A DNA stretch of 64,000 bases from Cytobacillus praedii (GTDB lineage: Bacteria > Bacillota > Bacilli > Bacillales > Cytobacillaceae): NCBI RefSeq assembly GCF_001439605.1, contig NZ_LMBX01000012.1:82385-146384 (forward strand), in the 5' to 3' direction. The notes under the pieces were generated by a model that made no database searches, was not told where the DNA came from, and saw nothing but the letters and a program-made list of their open reading frames with translations. Position 1 is the stretch's first letter, and every line of letters starts with the position of its first letter. Both the position numbers and the translations under genes were made by a program. Below, in pieces: positions 56,292-64,000 of this stretch.

Positions 56292-57353
56292 TTAATTCCC
56301 ATATAACAATTCGTCATAATATTTCGCCTGCAGCTGCAGCTGCTTATTTTGGTCAAATTTCTGTTCAATTTTATTACGGGCTCTGATTGTGTATTCTTTC
56401 CACAGTTCCCTGTTATTCAGCATGAATTCAATTGCCTCTGCCAGTTCATTTACATTATTTTCCTTTACCAATACTCCATCTTCGTTATGTGTAACTAGTT
56501 CAGGGATTCCAGCATGAAAAGTTGAGATGACAGGTACTCCTGTTGCCATAGCTTCTTTTATTGTATTAGGGATCCCTTCCACATCACCATTAGAAGCTTC
56601 AAGACTTGCCGCACAAAAAAGATCAGCTCTTGCCATATGATCATGTACTTTATCTTTATGGAGATAATTTAATAGCCGAAAAGACTCCCCTAGATTTAGC
56701 TGATTAGATAATGTTTTCAAATAACTTTCAAGTTCTCCTCTTCCGATAATGGTGAGAGTGGCATTTGGAAATTTATCCTTTATTTTTTGAAAAGCTTGCA
56801 TCAAGATATGATGACCCTTTTTTTCAACAAACCTTCCTATGGATAGAATGTTTTGTGAGCCATCCAGCTTCGGCTGCCGGTATTTAAATTGATTCAGGTC
56901 AACACCGCCATATAAAATTCTTATTTTTTCACCAGGACAGCCCCATAAACTAATTTTATCTGCAAGATACTCACAAACAGGAAAAAAACGTTCGCCCTGA
57001 TCAAAAAGCAATTTCATATTCCCTAAATAATTTACAGGCTGGTTTGCCAGGGTTGCATCTCTTCCCCTAATGCTTGTTACTAATGGAAGATTTGTCCTTT
57101 CTTTGAAAGGGAGCAGTAATATACCAAATTGACCATGGTGAGCATGTAAAAGAGATATATTATTCTTAGTTACATATTCTTTTGGGGAGGAAATTTCATT
57201 TAAATAATGAACCTTCTCATTCAGAAGGGAATTATCTACCATATACTCAGGCAGGCGGATTAAATGAATGTATTCATAGCCAGGAACTTGCCGAATCTGC
57301 GGAATATATTGAGTTGGATCTACTCTTAAATTTAAATGCATAGCAGTAGGCAA
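56292..57353 (-). CDS. GT4 glycosyltransferase (YtcC-like), N-terminus uncertain
   Basis: A 353-residue retaining glycosyltransferase of family 4. LLHAHHGQFG, VTSIRGRDAT, ILSIGRFVEKKGHHILMQAF and the donor-site region VEGIPNTIKEAMATGVPVIS are clear. AAGGAG eight bases before TTG 57353 suggests that start. A GTG at 57416 would add 21 residues but has no ribosome binding site. Either way the first beta strand of the acceptor domain seems shortened, and an overlapping frame (57332-57535) may hold the lost N-terminus after a frameshift. It belongs with the spore-coat sugar genes. Confidence 0.8.
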   Translation of the reverse strand: MPTAMHLNLRVDPTQYIPQIRQVPGYEYIHLIRLPEYMVDNSLLNEKVHYLNEISSPKEYVTKNNISLLHAHHGQFGILLLPFKERTNLPLVTSIRGRDATLANQPVNYLGNMKLLFDQGERFFPVCEYLADKISLWGCPGEKIRILYGGVDLNQFKYRQPKLDGSQNILSIGRFVEKKGHHILMQAFQKIKDKFPNATLTIIGRGELESYLKTLSNQLNLGESFRLLNYLHKDKVHDHMARADLFCAASLEASNGDVEGIPNTIKEAMATGVPVISTFHAGIPELVTHNEDGVLVKENNVNELAEAIEFMLNNRELWKEYTIRARNKIEQKFDQNKQLQLQAKYYDELLYGN

Positions 57354-57713
57354 AAAAATCTTCTCCTTTCGTTCAAAATCAGAAAACTTCTGGTCCTTTC
57401 CAAATAAAATATGCACGATTTAACTAGATAGCTTGGGCTAATAGGAATTTTTAATTCGTTTGTTTCAGCGGTAACAGCTAAAAACACAATGACAGCCATG
57501 TCAGAAAATATTTTTTCACGATTATATTTGCCCATCCTTTAGGATAGTAGGCTCACGCATATACATATAGTGATCTACTGAATATATAATGTGTAAGCTT
57601 AAACCTACATTCCCTTTTAAAGGAGCAAAAAAAATGAAGATTCAATACAGTAATAGATGCTTTGGAAAAATACAAGTTCTAAATCTAGTGATTCGAAAAA
57701 GAGAAGAAACACA
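57354..57713. other. Divergent region between GT4 and epimerase genes
   Basis: No separate gene. The minus frame beginning MGKYNREKIFSDMAVIVFLA (57535 leftward) runs into the glycosyltransferase out of phase. The epimerase ribosome binding site (GAGAAG) is at about 57700. Confidence 0.4.
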
Positions 57714-58718
57714 ATGAATATATTGGTAACGGGTGCAGCAGGGTTTATTGGGTTCCACCTATCAAAGCGCTTGTTAACCCTTGGTTATCATGTTATTGGT
57801 GCAGATAATCTAAACGAATATTATGATATTCGTTTAAAGCAAGACCGTCTAAAACTACTAGAAAAAAACAAAAACTTCAAATTTTATAAGATCGATTTGA
57901 CCAATAGAGAAGAGGTAAATGAAATTTTCAAAGCTAAAACGATTAAAATAGTTGTAAATTTGGCAGCTCAGGCTGGAGTGCGTTACAGCCTAGAGAACCC
58001 GCATTCCTATATTGAATCAAATCTGATCGGATTTATGAATATTTTGGAAGCATGCAGACATTATGGTGTAGAACACCTGATTTATGCTTCATCTAGTTCC
58101 GTTTATGGAGCAAATAAGAGTATTCCATTCTCTTCCAATGACTCAGTTGATCATCCAGTCAGTTTATATGCTGCAACAAAAAAAGCGAATGAATTAATGG
58201 CTCATACTTATAGCCATCTATTCAATATACCTGCTACAGGTCTTCGTTTCTTTACGGTCTATGGTCCTTGGGGCAGACCTGATATGGCATATTATTCGTT
58301 TACGAAAAATATTATAGAGGAGAGATCTATAAAGGTATTTAATAATGGAGAAATGCGAAGAGATTTTACTTATATAGATGATATCGTCGAAGGCATAATC
58401 CGCTTGCTTAATCACCCGCCAAAATATAACGAAAATTGGGATAGGCAAAATCCAATTCCAAGTTCAAGCTATGCCCCATATAAAATATACAATATCGGCA
58501 ACAATCAACCAATTAAATTAATGGATTTCATCCATACATTAGAGAGCTTAATTGGCAAAAAAGCAAAAATAGAATTTGCACCTATGCAGCCAGGAGACGT
58601 AAAGGAAACCTATGCGGATATATCCGATTTACAGACCGATGTGGGGTTTTATCCTAAAACATCCATTGTTCAAGGTTTACATCAATTCATCGATTGGTAC
58701 AAAGCATATTATAAGTGA
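57714..58718 (+). CDS. UDP-glucuronate 4-epimerase-like NAD epimerase
   Basis: A 334-residue extended [23 protein letters not shown], the YAATKKANE catalytic Tyr/Lys, [20 protein letters not shown] and [14 protein letters not shown] are the signature of UDP-GlcA C4-epimerases (CapI/LpsL-type; YtcB-like by context). It would act on the UDP-glucuronate made by the dehydrogenase at 49930, yielding UDP-galacturonate. ATG 57714 is chosen for length and motif position. The only plus-strand gene of this cluster. Confidence 0.92.
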   Translation: MNILVTGAAGFIGFHLSKRLLTLGYHVIGADNLNEYYDIRLKQDRLKLLEKNKNFKFYKIDLTNREEVNEIFKAKTIKIVVNLAAQAGVRYSLENPHSYIESNLIGFMNILEACRHYGVEHLIYASSSSVYGANKSIPFSSNDSVDHPVSLYAATKKANELMAHTYSHLFNIPATGLRFFTVYGPWGRPDMAYYSFTKNIIEERSIKVFNNGEMRRDFTYIDDIVEGIIRLLNHPPKYNENWDRQNPIPSSSYAPYKIYNIGNNQPIKLMDFIHTLESLIGKKAKIEFAPMQPGDVKETYADISDLQTDVGFYPKTSIVQGLHQFIDWYKAYYK

Positions 58719-58828
58719 CCCTTCCAACAATTCTGGAGGGTTACATCCAGTTATAACTTGAATTTTTTGTCCGTAAGTTTAGTAGTAAAAAGATTCTTAT
58801 TTTTTATGGTTTCTTTTGAGGAAAATAA

Positions 58829-58850
58829 AAAAAGCGCTTTTTTAGCGCCT
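58829..58850 (-). terminator. Terminator after the coiled-coil gene
   Basis: A short GCGC(T) stem followed by T7 on the minus strand, just past the stop at 58867. Confidence 0.65.
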
Positions 58851-58866
58851 CGTGATTATGCATAGT

Positions 58867-59238
58867 TTAGCTTACTTTATTATTTTTCCCTTCAATCATT
58901 AAGATTGCTTCTTCATTTTTTGCAATTTTCGTTAATTGTGCATCTAAACGCTGATTGATTACACCTAATTCTTCTTGAAGGACTTTATTAAATGAATTGC
59001 CTTTAAAAATTTGGAAAAAGTCCTTAAGGACATCTGTTTGGAATGAATCCATTTTCTCCAATATCTCCTTAATATCAGTCAAATCAATTTGATTCACTTC
59101 TACTCTATGTTCAATGCTGTCCATTTTTTCTAAGCGGTCCAGCCTATGTTCAACTGTTTTAATGTTTTTTCCGATTTCAGCTATTTCATTCTTCATTTCA
59201 TTCATGCCAGATAATATCTGCTTTAGTATCTCCTCCAT
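58867..59238 (-). CDS. Small coiled-coil protein, unknown function
   Basis: A 123-residue highly charged protein with heptad-like spacing through most of its length (ILSGMNEMKNEIAEIGKNIK, VEHRLDRLEKMDSIEHRVEV, INQRLDAQLTKIAKNEEAIL). No signal peptide or membrane segment. GGGAGCGA precedes the ATG. Similar small proteins are common in Bacillus, but no function can be assigned. Its neighbours give no hint. Confidence 0.75.
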   Translation of the reverse strand: MEEILKQILSGMNEMKNEIAEIGKNIKTVEHRLDRLEKMDSIEHRVEVNQIDLTDIKEILEKMDSFQTDVLKDFFQIFKGNSFNKVLQEELGVINQRLDAQLTKIAKNEEAILMIEGKNNKVS

Positions 59239-59541
59239 AAGTATCGCTCCCTGCTTTTTTGGTAATTTTATATTATCATTGTTCCTATAAGGAATCTGTG
59301 TATATTTATTTACACTTTTTTTAATCTTCTATGAAATTTATGGAAATCTTTATTGTTGATAAAAAAGTAAGTAAAAATTGACTGCTAACAGCCTAGCATA
59401 TAAATATCATTATATCTTCATCTCTGTGCTAGTTATTCTTCCCGTCATATATGCTTGAACAGGTCATCAACCGATCATTTACTTTTTACAAATAAAAAGC
59501 CTAAACCCTTTTTTAAAAAGGATCCAGGCATAAATGTACAG
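59239..59541. other. Intergenic stretch before sdaAA
   Basis: No gene. It contains the sdaAA terminator at 59499-59533 and otherwise AT-rich sequence. Confidence 0.5.
59499..59533 (-). terminator. Terminator after sdaAA
   Basis: GCCT..ATCCTTTTT / AAAAAAGGGTTT..AGGC on the minus strand followed by TTTTTATTT. Confidence 0.75.
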
Positions 59542-60420
59542 CTAATTTTTCTTTCCAAAAATCTCAGCTTCCAGCCTTCTTCCAGTTGGCGTGGCAGCAA
59601 GTCCACCTTCAGCGGTCTCTCTAAGTGCAGACGGCATAGATTGCCCAATAAGGAACATCGCATGTATGACTTCATCACATGGAATTCGGCTTGTAATTCC
59701 TGCTAAAGCCATATCGGCAGCCGTCATCGCATTAGAAGCACCCATGGCATTTCTTTTTACACAAGGAACTTCTACTAATCCAGCAACAGGGTCGCAAACA
59801 AGACCTAGCATATTTTTCAATGTAATCGCCATCGCTTCAGCTGCTTGGCGCGGTGTCCCGCCAGCCAGCTCAACAATCGAAGCAGCAGCCATTCCACTTG
59901 CAGATCCTACCTCAGCCTGACAACCGCCAGCAGCCCCTGATATGGACGCATTATTCGCTACAACAAATCCAAAGGCTGCGGAAGTGAATAAGAATTCAAT
60001 CATTTCCATTCTTGTAGGATTTAATACTTCTTTCACGGCAAATAATGTACCTGGAACAACTCCAGCTGAACCAGCAGTTGGTGTTGCGCAGATTGTACCC
60101 ATGGCAGCATTGACTTCATTTGTTGCAACCGCTTTGCTCACAGCATCCAATAAGATATTTCCAGATAAAGCTTTTCCACTTTGAATGTATTTCTGCAGAA
60201 GGACCGCATCCCCTCCTGTTAAACCGGAAACAGAGGTTACACCGTTCAACCCTCGTTCTACCGCTTGTTCCATCACAGTTAGGTTTCGATCCATCTTTGC
60301 AATAATCTCTTCTCTTGATAGACCTGTCACTTCAATTTCCTGCTGAATCATAATTTCTGCTATTTTCACTTGTTTACTTTCCGCAAGTTCAACAAGTTCC
60401 GCTACGTTTCTGAATAACAT
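59542..60420 (-). CDS. sdaAA: L-serine dehydratase, alpha subunit (Fe-S)
   Basis: A 292-residue subunit of the oxygen-sensitive [4Fe-4S] serine dehydratase that makes pyruvate and ammonia. Cluster-region motifs are visible: AAMGTICATPTAGSAGVVPG, SGAAGGCQAEVGSASGMAAA and LGLVCDPVAGLVEVPCVKRN. The beta subunit gene lies upstream in the same direction, but 244 bases away with a dispersed repeat between them. Confidence 0.94.
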   Translation of the reverse strand: MLFRNVAELVELAESKQVKIAEIMIQQEIEVTGLSREEIIAKMDRNLTVMEQAVERGLNGVTSVSGLTGGDAVLLQKYIQSGKALSGNILLDAVSKAVATNEVNAAMGTICATPTAGSAGVVPGTLFAVKEVLNPTRMEMIEFLFTSAAFGFVVANNASISGAAGGCQAEVGSASGMAAASIVELAGGTPRQAAEAMAITLKNMLGLVCDPVAGLVEVPCVKRNAMGASNAMTAADMALAGITSRIPCDEVIHAMFLIGQSMPSALRETAEGGLAATPTGRRLEAEIFGKKN

Positions 60421-60513
60421 GATTTCACCCCTAATTCTTGGCTGCTTTCATTTTGGTTTAATAATACACAACGTACTTTTTTAAAAGATAAGAAACTATA
60501 ATATTGGAGTTAG

Positions 60514-60668
60514 AGAGTTGTCTAGCTGCAGCGCCTATCAAACTTCAGGCCATCTCTACAATGATAGCGTCAACTTCAGTTTGCTCTCGCTCACCGTATT
60601 TCCTTTATCGAAAGACCAGTCCTTCTGCGTTTGTACGGCGATGATCATTGCGCTTGCGTTTTTCTTAG
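60514..60668 (-). repeat. Dispersed GCGC...GCTAGACA repeat, copy 2
   Basis: On the minus strand it begins at the sdaAB stop codon (TAAGAAAAACGCAAGCGC) and ends with GCGCTGCAGCTAGACAAC. It has the same layout and the same position relative to the upstream gene as copy 1 at 25463. Confidence 0.7.
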
Positions 60669-61327
60669 TCGACCATTCTAATTGTCTGCGTTACATTTGG
60701 CAGCTTTTCAATCTCTTTCATGATCTCTTGGTCAATTTTTTGGTCGACTTCTATAACCATTAATGCCATTTTCCCTTTTTCCTTTCGGGAAACTTCCATA
60801 TGTCCAATATTTATTTCATGATTCGCTAATATTTGAGTTACAGCTGAAATCACGCCAAACTGATCATTATGAACAACAAGAATCGCTGGATGTTCACCAG
60901 ATAATTTCAATTCAAAGGAATTTAGCTCTGTTATTTCAATTGTTCCACCGCCAATCGAAATTCCAACAACCTCTAAATCACTTTGGTCATCATATAAATT
61001 AATCCGAACCGTATTCGGATGTTCTGTCACTGTATCTTCTACCTGAAAAACAACTTCCATGCCTGCTTCCTCTGCAAGCTGAAGAGAAGTTGGGATGCGC
61101 TCATCAAATGTATCAAAATCTAATAACCCGCCGACGATTGCCACATCTGTTCCATGTCCTTTATACGTTTTTGCAAATGAACCATATAATGAAATCACTG
61201 CTTTTTTCGGCAATCGGTTAAATAATGTTCTGGCGACACGGCCAATCCTCGCTGCACCTGCTGTATGTGAGCTGGAAGGACCGATCATAACGGGTCCAAT
61301 GATGTCAAAAGCTGATCTATATTTCAT
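60665..61327 (-). CDS. sdaAB: L-serine dehydratase, beta subunit
   Basis: A 220-residue partner of SdaAA. The N-terminal serine dehydratase beta domain carries DIIGPVMIGPSSSHTAGAAR; the C-terminal ACT domain (AILVVHNDQFGVISAVTQIL) probably senses an amino acid. Its last codon and stop overlap a dispersed repeat, which may have supplied the stop. Confidence 0.94.
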   Translation of the reverse strand: MKYRSAFDIIGPVMIGPSSSHTAGAARIGRVARTLFNRLPKKAVISLYGSFAKTYKGHGTDVAIVGGLLDFDTFDERIPTSLQLAEEAGMEVVFQVEDTVTEHPNTVRINLYDDQSDLEVVGISIGGGTIEITELNSFELKLSGEHPAILVVHNDQFGVISAVTQILANHEINIGHMEVSRKEKGKMALMVIEVDQKIDQEIMKEIEKLPNVTQTIRMVD

Positions 61328-61365
61328 TTCATAAGCTCCTTTATTTATAATTAAATGGATGGTGA

Positions 61366-62049
61366 TTACTTGTGCTCAGCAAGCTCCTCAGTCTGGAACT
61401 CATTCATCGTCCTAATTTTTTGCAGATAATTATATACGGTAAACTTAGACACGCCTAATACGGATGCAACATATTCAGTCGCTCCCTTTATAAGAAATGT
61501 CCCCTTCTCTTCAAGCTGGCGAACACATTCCACCTTCTCATCTAAACTCATAAGTGATGGTGCTTTTTTAAAACCATGGAGAACTTGCTCAACCATTTCA
61601 TGTGTCACATCCTGAACAGAGGTAAAGAAGCTTTCTGATTTTGCCTGCTGCTCATCAAAATTGATAAATTCTTCAATTTCTCCGCCGAATTGCATGAGGA
61701 GGCTGATATCGTAATTTATACATAATGCGCCAATCACTTTTCCTTCCTGATCACGCAGGAAAATAGTAGCCGATTTCATGATATTCCCTTTCTTCGATTG
61801 CGTTTTATAATTAGGAATATCTTCTATATCTCTTTTCTGTTTTGCCAATTCATTTAGGACAAGATCTGTTATAGGAGATCCAATTTCTCTCCCTGTCACA
61901 TTTCCTGCAATATGAATGAGTGATTTCTTGAGATCAGCAAAATCATGAACAGCTACCTCACAACGGGAACCGAACATTTTCACAAGCATATCGGCTGTGC
62001 GAATTGCTAAATCAAAAATCGGCTGATGAGATTCCTTCAATTCTGACAC
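61366..62049 (-). CDS. YheO/DauR-type transcriptional regulator (PAS + HTH)
   Basis: A 227-residue protein: a PAS-like YheO domain (MFGSRCEVAVHDFADLKKSL, VIGALCINYDIS) and a C-terminal HTH_22 domain (GATEYVASVLGVSKFTVYNY). Members regulate amino acid degradation genes in known cases. Only 38 bases separate it from sdaAB downstream, so it may be co-transcribed with and control serine dehydratase. Confidence 0.9.
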   Translation of the reverse strand: MSELKESHQPIFDLAIRTADMLVKMFGSRCEVAVHDFADLKKSLIHIAGNVTGREIGSPITDLVLNELAKQKRDIEDIPNYKTQSKKGNIMKSATIFLRDQEGKVIGALCINYDISLLMQFGGEIEEFINFDEQQAKSESFFTSVQDVTHEMVEQVLHGFKKAPSLMSLDEKVECVRQLEEKGTFLIKGATEYVASVLGVSKFTVYNYLQKIRTMNEFQTEELAEHK

Positions 62050-62466
62050 TTCCCTTACATTTATGTCGGTTATCTTTATTAATAAGTTAATAACATTCTA
62101 TAAACTCATCATACCACAATAAATAGATAGTTAAAATAATATTTTAATAGCTACAAAAAAATTGTAAAACGCAAAAAATCCAAACTAAAAACTGAGCATT
62201 TCCGATATTTCATAATGGTCAACACAGATCTTAAGTTTATTAAATTTATTCAAACGAATTACTTGATCCATTTCTATTAAGGATACATTCCTCAGCATCC
62301 ATAAATGAATAAATATAAATTTTTCAATACTCCTGACTTAATAGGTAATAAAAAAATGCTCCCCCACGCCAATTTAAGGATTACTTGAAAGGATTAAGGT
62401 AAAAAGCATCGCTTCAAGATATTAAACTTCTTGGAAAAAGGCATGGGATAAATCATTGACAGTTTC
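62050..62466. other. Intergenic stretch between DedA and the YheO regulator
   Basis: No gene seen. A TATGAT near 62110 on the minus strand may be the -10 of the regulator; its -35 is weak. Confidence 0.4.
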
Positions 62467-63090
62467 CTACGATTTCCCTTTTTGAATGTCTATCCTTTTC
62501 TTCAACTGACTACGCCATTTTAAAAAGAGAAAAATAATTAACATAGTAAATAATATGATTAAGATAAACTTCATAAAATGTTCTATCCAAGTAAAAACTA
62601 ACTGCCATTGATTACCGAACACATAACCGATACCGATGAATATGGAAACCCATAAGGATGCCCCTGTATATGCATATAATGCAAAGGTTCGATATGGAAC
62701 TTGAATAATGCCCGCAAAGTAGCCGTTGAACTGCCTGACCCCTGGCAAGAAGAAACCAAATAAAAGCATTTTGTTGCCATATTTCTCGTAAGTTATTCTT
62801 GTTTTCTTTATATATTCTGGTTTCAGGAATAGCCATTTTCCGTATTTTTCGATAAGCGGCATACCCAGCTTGTTTCCAATCCAATATGCTATTGATACTC
62901 CGAGAATCGTTCCAGAATATGCCATTGCTAAAGCTGGCAGAAGTTCGAGAACATTCTTGTGGGCTAAATATCCGGTGTATGCAAGTGTTGAGTTTCCTGG
63001 AGGTATCGGAAGAGCAATTAATTCCAAGGGCAGACCGAATAACAACACAAAATATCCATATTGAGCAAACAAACGTTCAATGAATTCCAT
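62467..63090 (-). CDS. DedA family membrane protein
   Basis: A 207-residue integral membrane protein of the DedA/SNARE-associated superfamily, whose members include undecaprenyl-phosphate and lipid flippase-like proteins. PLELIALPIPPGNSTLAYTG and the signature FFLPGVRQFNGYFAGIIQVP with its conserved Arg are visible, as are about five hydrophobic segments. ATG 63090 follows GGGGAG; the longer 219-residue reading lacks a ribosome binding site. Single gene. Confidence 0.9.
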   Translation of the reverse strand: MEFIERLFAQYGYFVLLFGLPLELIALPIPPGNSTLAYTGYLAHKNVLELLPALAMAYSGTILGVSIAYWIGNKLGMPLIEKYGKWLFLKPEYIKKTRITYEKYGNKMLLFGFFLPGVRQFNGYFAGIIQVPYRTFALYAYTGASLWVSIFIGIGYVFGNQWQLVFTWIEHFMKFILIILFTMLIIFLFLKWRSQLKKRIDIQKGKS

Positions 63091-63306
63091 AAACTCTCCC
63101 CATTCTTGTTTACTTACTTCATTCATTTGTTAAACCTATAAAATTATAGTTTGTTTACTTATCGACTTTATACAGAAAAAAGTGATTAACCAAGATAGCT
63201 GAATATCTTTGTTAATACCTAATTCAGGCCTAAATTACCATAAGTAAAGATTTCTTTTTTTGATAAAAATAATATAAAAATGGGTAAGAAAAAGGAGTAT
63301 AGGAAC

Positions 63307-63885
63307 ATGAGGGATTTCTTAATCTCCATTTGGTTTATAATCGATCCTTTTTATTTGAAGTGCACTCGTCTTACATTCCCTTCTTGTAAGGAGAGGAACA
63401 TTTTTCGAGTGAGGTTAACAAAATATAAAGGCAGGAATATTATTCTTTCAGATGGGACATTGATAAACAAAAATGATACATTAGTTAAGATTCATCTTCA
63501 CAATGTTAGACTGCTAAAGGAATTTAGAAACATTAACAGTGAAATTAGAAAAGCAAAAATGATTTATAGGTACGTTCAAATGTCTTTACCCGGAATAGAA
63601 AATTATATTCAAAATCATACTCATTCTAAAAAGATCAAAGGGATCGTTGGAATAACCATGTTAATCAAAGGCAGTGAAAGACTCGGATTTGAGATTATTG
63701 ACATTTCTCATCCTATCTATAAATGGTTTAAACGATTCGCTTTCTTGCCAATCGAGATTTTATCAAGCAAAAAAACATCTGCCTGGGATGTACTTAAGCA
63801 CCATAATCCAAGCTATTTATTTATGTCTACAAATAAATTATCTAAATATGTTCAGGCATGGAGTGAGAAAAATTCTTTGTTATGA
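63307..63885 (+). CDS. YkoP-like protein
   Basis: A 192-residue protein resembling Bacillus YkoP: MRDFLISIWFIIDPFYLK, then a basic beta region (VRLTKYKGRNIILSDGTLIN) and ISHPIYKWFKRFAFLPIEIL. Function unknown; related domains accompany polysaccharide deacetylases. GGAG precedes ATG 63307, and the upstream ATG at 63280 has none. No signal peptide is clear. Confidence 0.75.
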   Translation: MRDFLISIWFIIDPFYLKCTRLTFPSCKERNIFRVRLTKYKGRNIILSDGTLINKNDTLVKIHLHNVRLLKEFRNINSEIRKAKMIYRYVQMSLPGIENYIQNHTHSKKIKGIVGITMLIKGSERLGFEIIDISHPIYKWFKRFAFLPIEILSSKKTSAWDVLKHHNPSYLFMSTNKLSKYVQAWSEKNSLL

Positions 63886-63902
63886 TAATTTTTTATAAAA
63901 AA

Positions 63903-63930
63903 AGAAAAAGCTGTTAATAACAGCTTTCAG
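63903..63930 (+). terminator. Terminator after the ykoP-like gene
   Basis: AAAGCTGTTA / TAACAGCTTT perfect palindromic stem directly after the stop; the T run is short. Confidence 0.65.
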
Positions 63931-63939
63931 ATTGTCGAC

Positions 63940-63981
63940 AAAAGGGGTTCGGAATGGTCTCATTCCGAACCCCTTTTTATA
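63940..63981. terminator. Strong bidirectional hairpin terminator
   Basis: AAAAGGGGTTCGGAATG / CATTCCGAACCCCTTTTT, a 16-bp perfect stem flanked by A and T runs. It probably separates the ykoP-like gene from a convergent gene outside the window. Confidence 0.85.
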
Positions 63982-64000
63982 AAAAAGTCCTTAATTTTTT

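Overview
The window looks like a chromosomal segment of a low-GC, spore-forming Bacillaceae bacterium. The signs are strong GGAGG-type ribosome binding sites with frequent GTG and TTG starts, an S-box riboswitch, CcpA-type cre sites, a CotS/CotSA-like spore-coat saccharide cluster, AadK and YfmM homologues, and dispersed Bacillaceae-type intergenic repeats. No rRNA, tRNA, CRISPR array or complete mobile element was found. The species cannot be named from this sequence alone.

Layout. (1) 0.1-3.1 kb is a selenium cassette: selA, a 78-residue SelW-like selenoprotein (in-frame TGA, Cys-x-x-Sec) and selD, which is itself a selenoprotein (Sec-Gly-Cys). Both TGA codons are followed by hairpins with a GUU loop, a plausible bacterial SECIS. 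(2) 3.1-12 kb is accessory: an unassigned structured element, an arylamine N-acetyltransferase, a membrane-anchored serine hydrolase, and two convergent genes for HYR-domain proteins that share a C-terminal DPCRFFSGRC tail. A decayed IS150-group element separates the two, and a third fossil copy of the tail lies nearby. (3) 12.3-18 kb has resistance-type and polyamine genes: TetR with a long palindromic operator, a GNAT whose frame ends in a UvrA-like tail, RidA, a BpsA/AdoMet-decarboxylase-like fusion lacking catalytic residues, and AadK. (4) 18-25.5 kb holds tdh-kbl behind an S-box riboswitch, katA, an ABC-F protein and a DegV protein.

(5) 25.6-49.7 kb is an aromatic amino acid catabolic island, almost all on the minus strand. 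Tyrosine route: HppD, an aminotransferase, a flavin-reductase-like protein, FahA and HmgA. Phenylalanine route: a thioesterase, phenylalanine dehydrogenase and a complete PDH-like E1alpha-E1beta-E2-E3 complex, then paaABCD, an EthD-like gene, paaF, paaG, paaH and a thiolase. A PaaX regulator and a TrpXYZ-type ABC transporter sit between. No paaK is present. The inferred flow is Phe to phenylpyruvate to phenylacetyl-CoA directly, then epoxidation and beta-oxidation. A 19-bp inverted repeat (TAACGT-N7-ACGTTA) lies upstream of paaA, of the transporter and, with two mismatches, of the thioesterase-PheDH-dehydrogenase operon, so these units may form one regulon. cre sites lie before hppD and PheDH.

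(6) 49.9-58.7 kb is a UDP-sugar and spore-coat saccharide cluster: galU, UDP-glucose dehydrogenase, two GT4 glycosyltransferases, a CotS-family kinase-like protein and a UDP-glucuronate-4-epimerase-like protein. (7) 58.8-64 kb has a coiled-coil protein, the two L-serine dehydratase subunits split by a dispersed repeat, a YheO-type regulator, a DedA protein and a YkoP-like protein.
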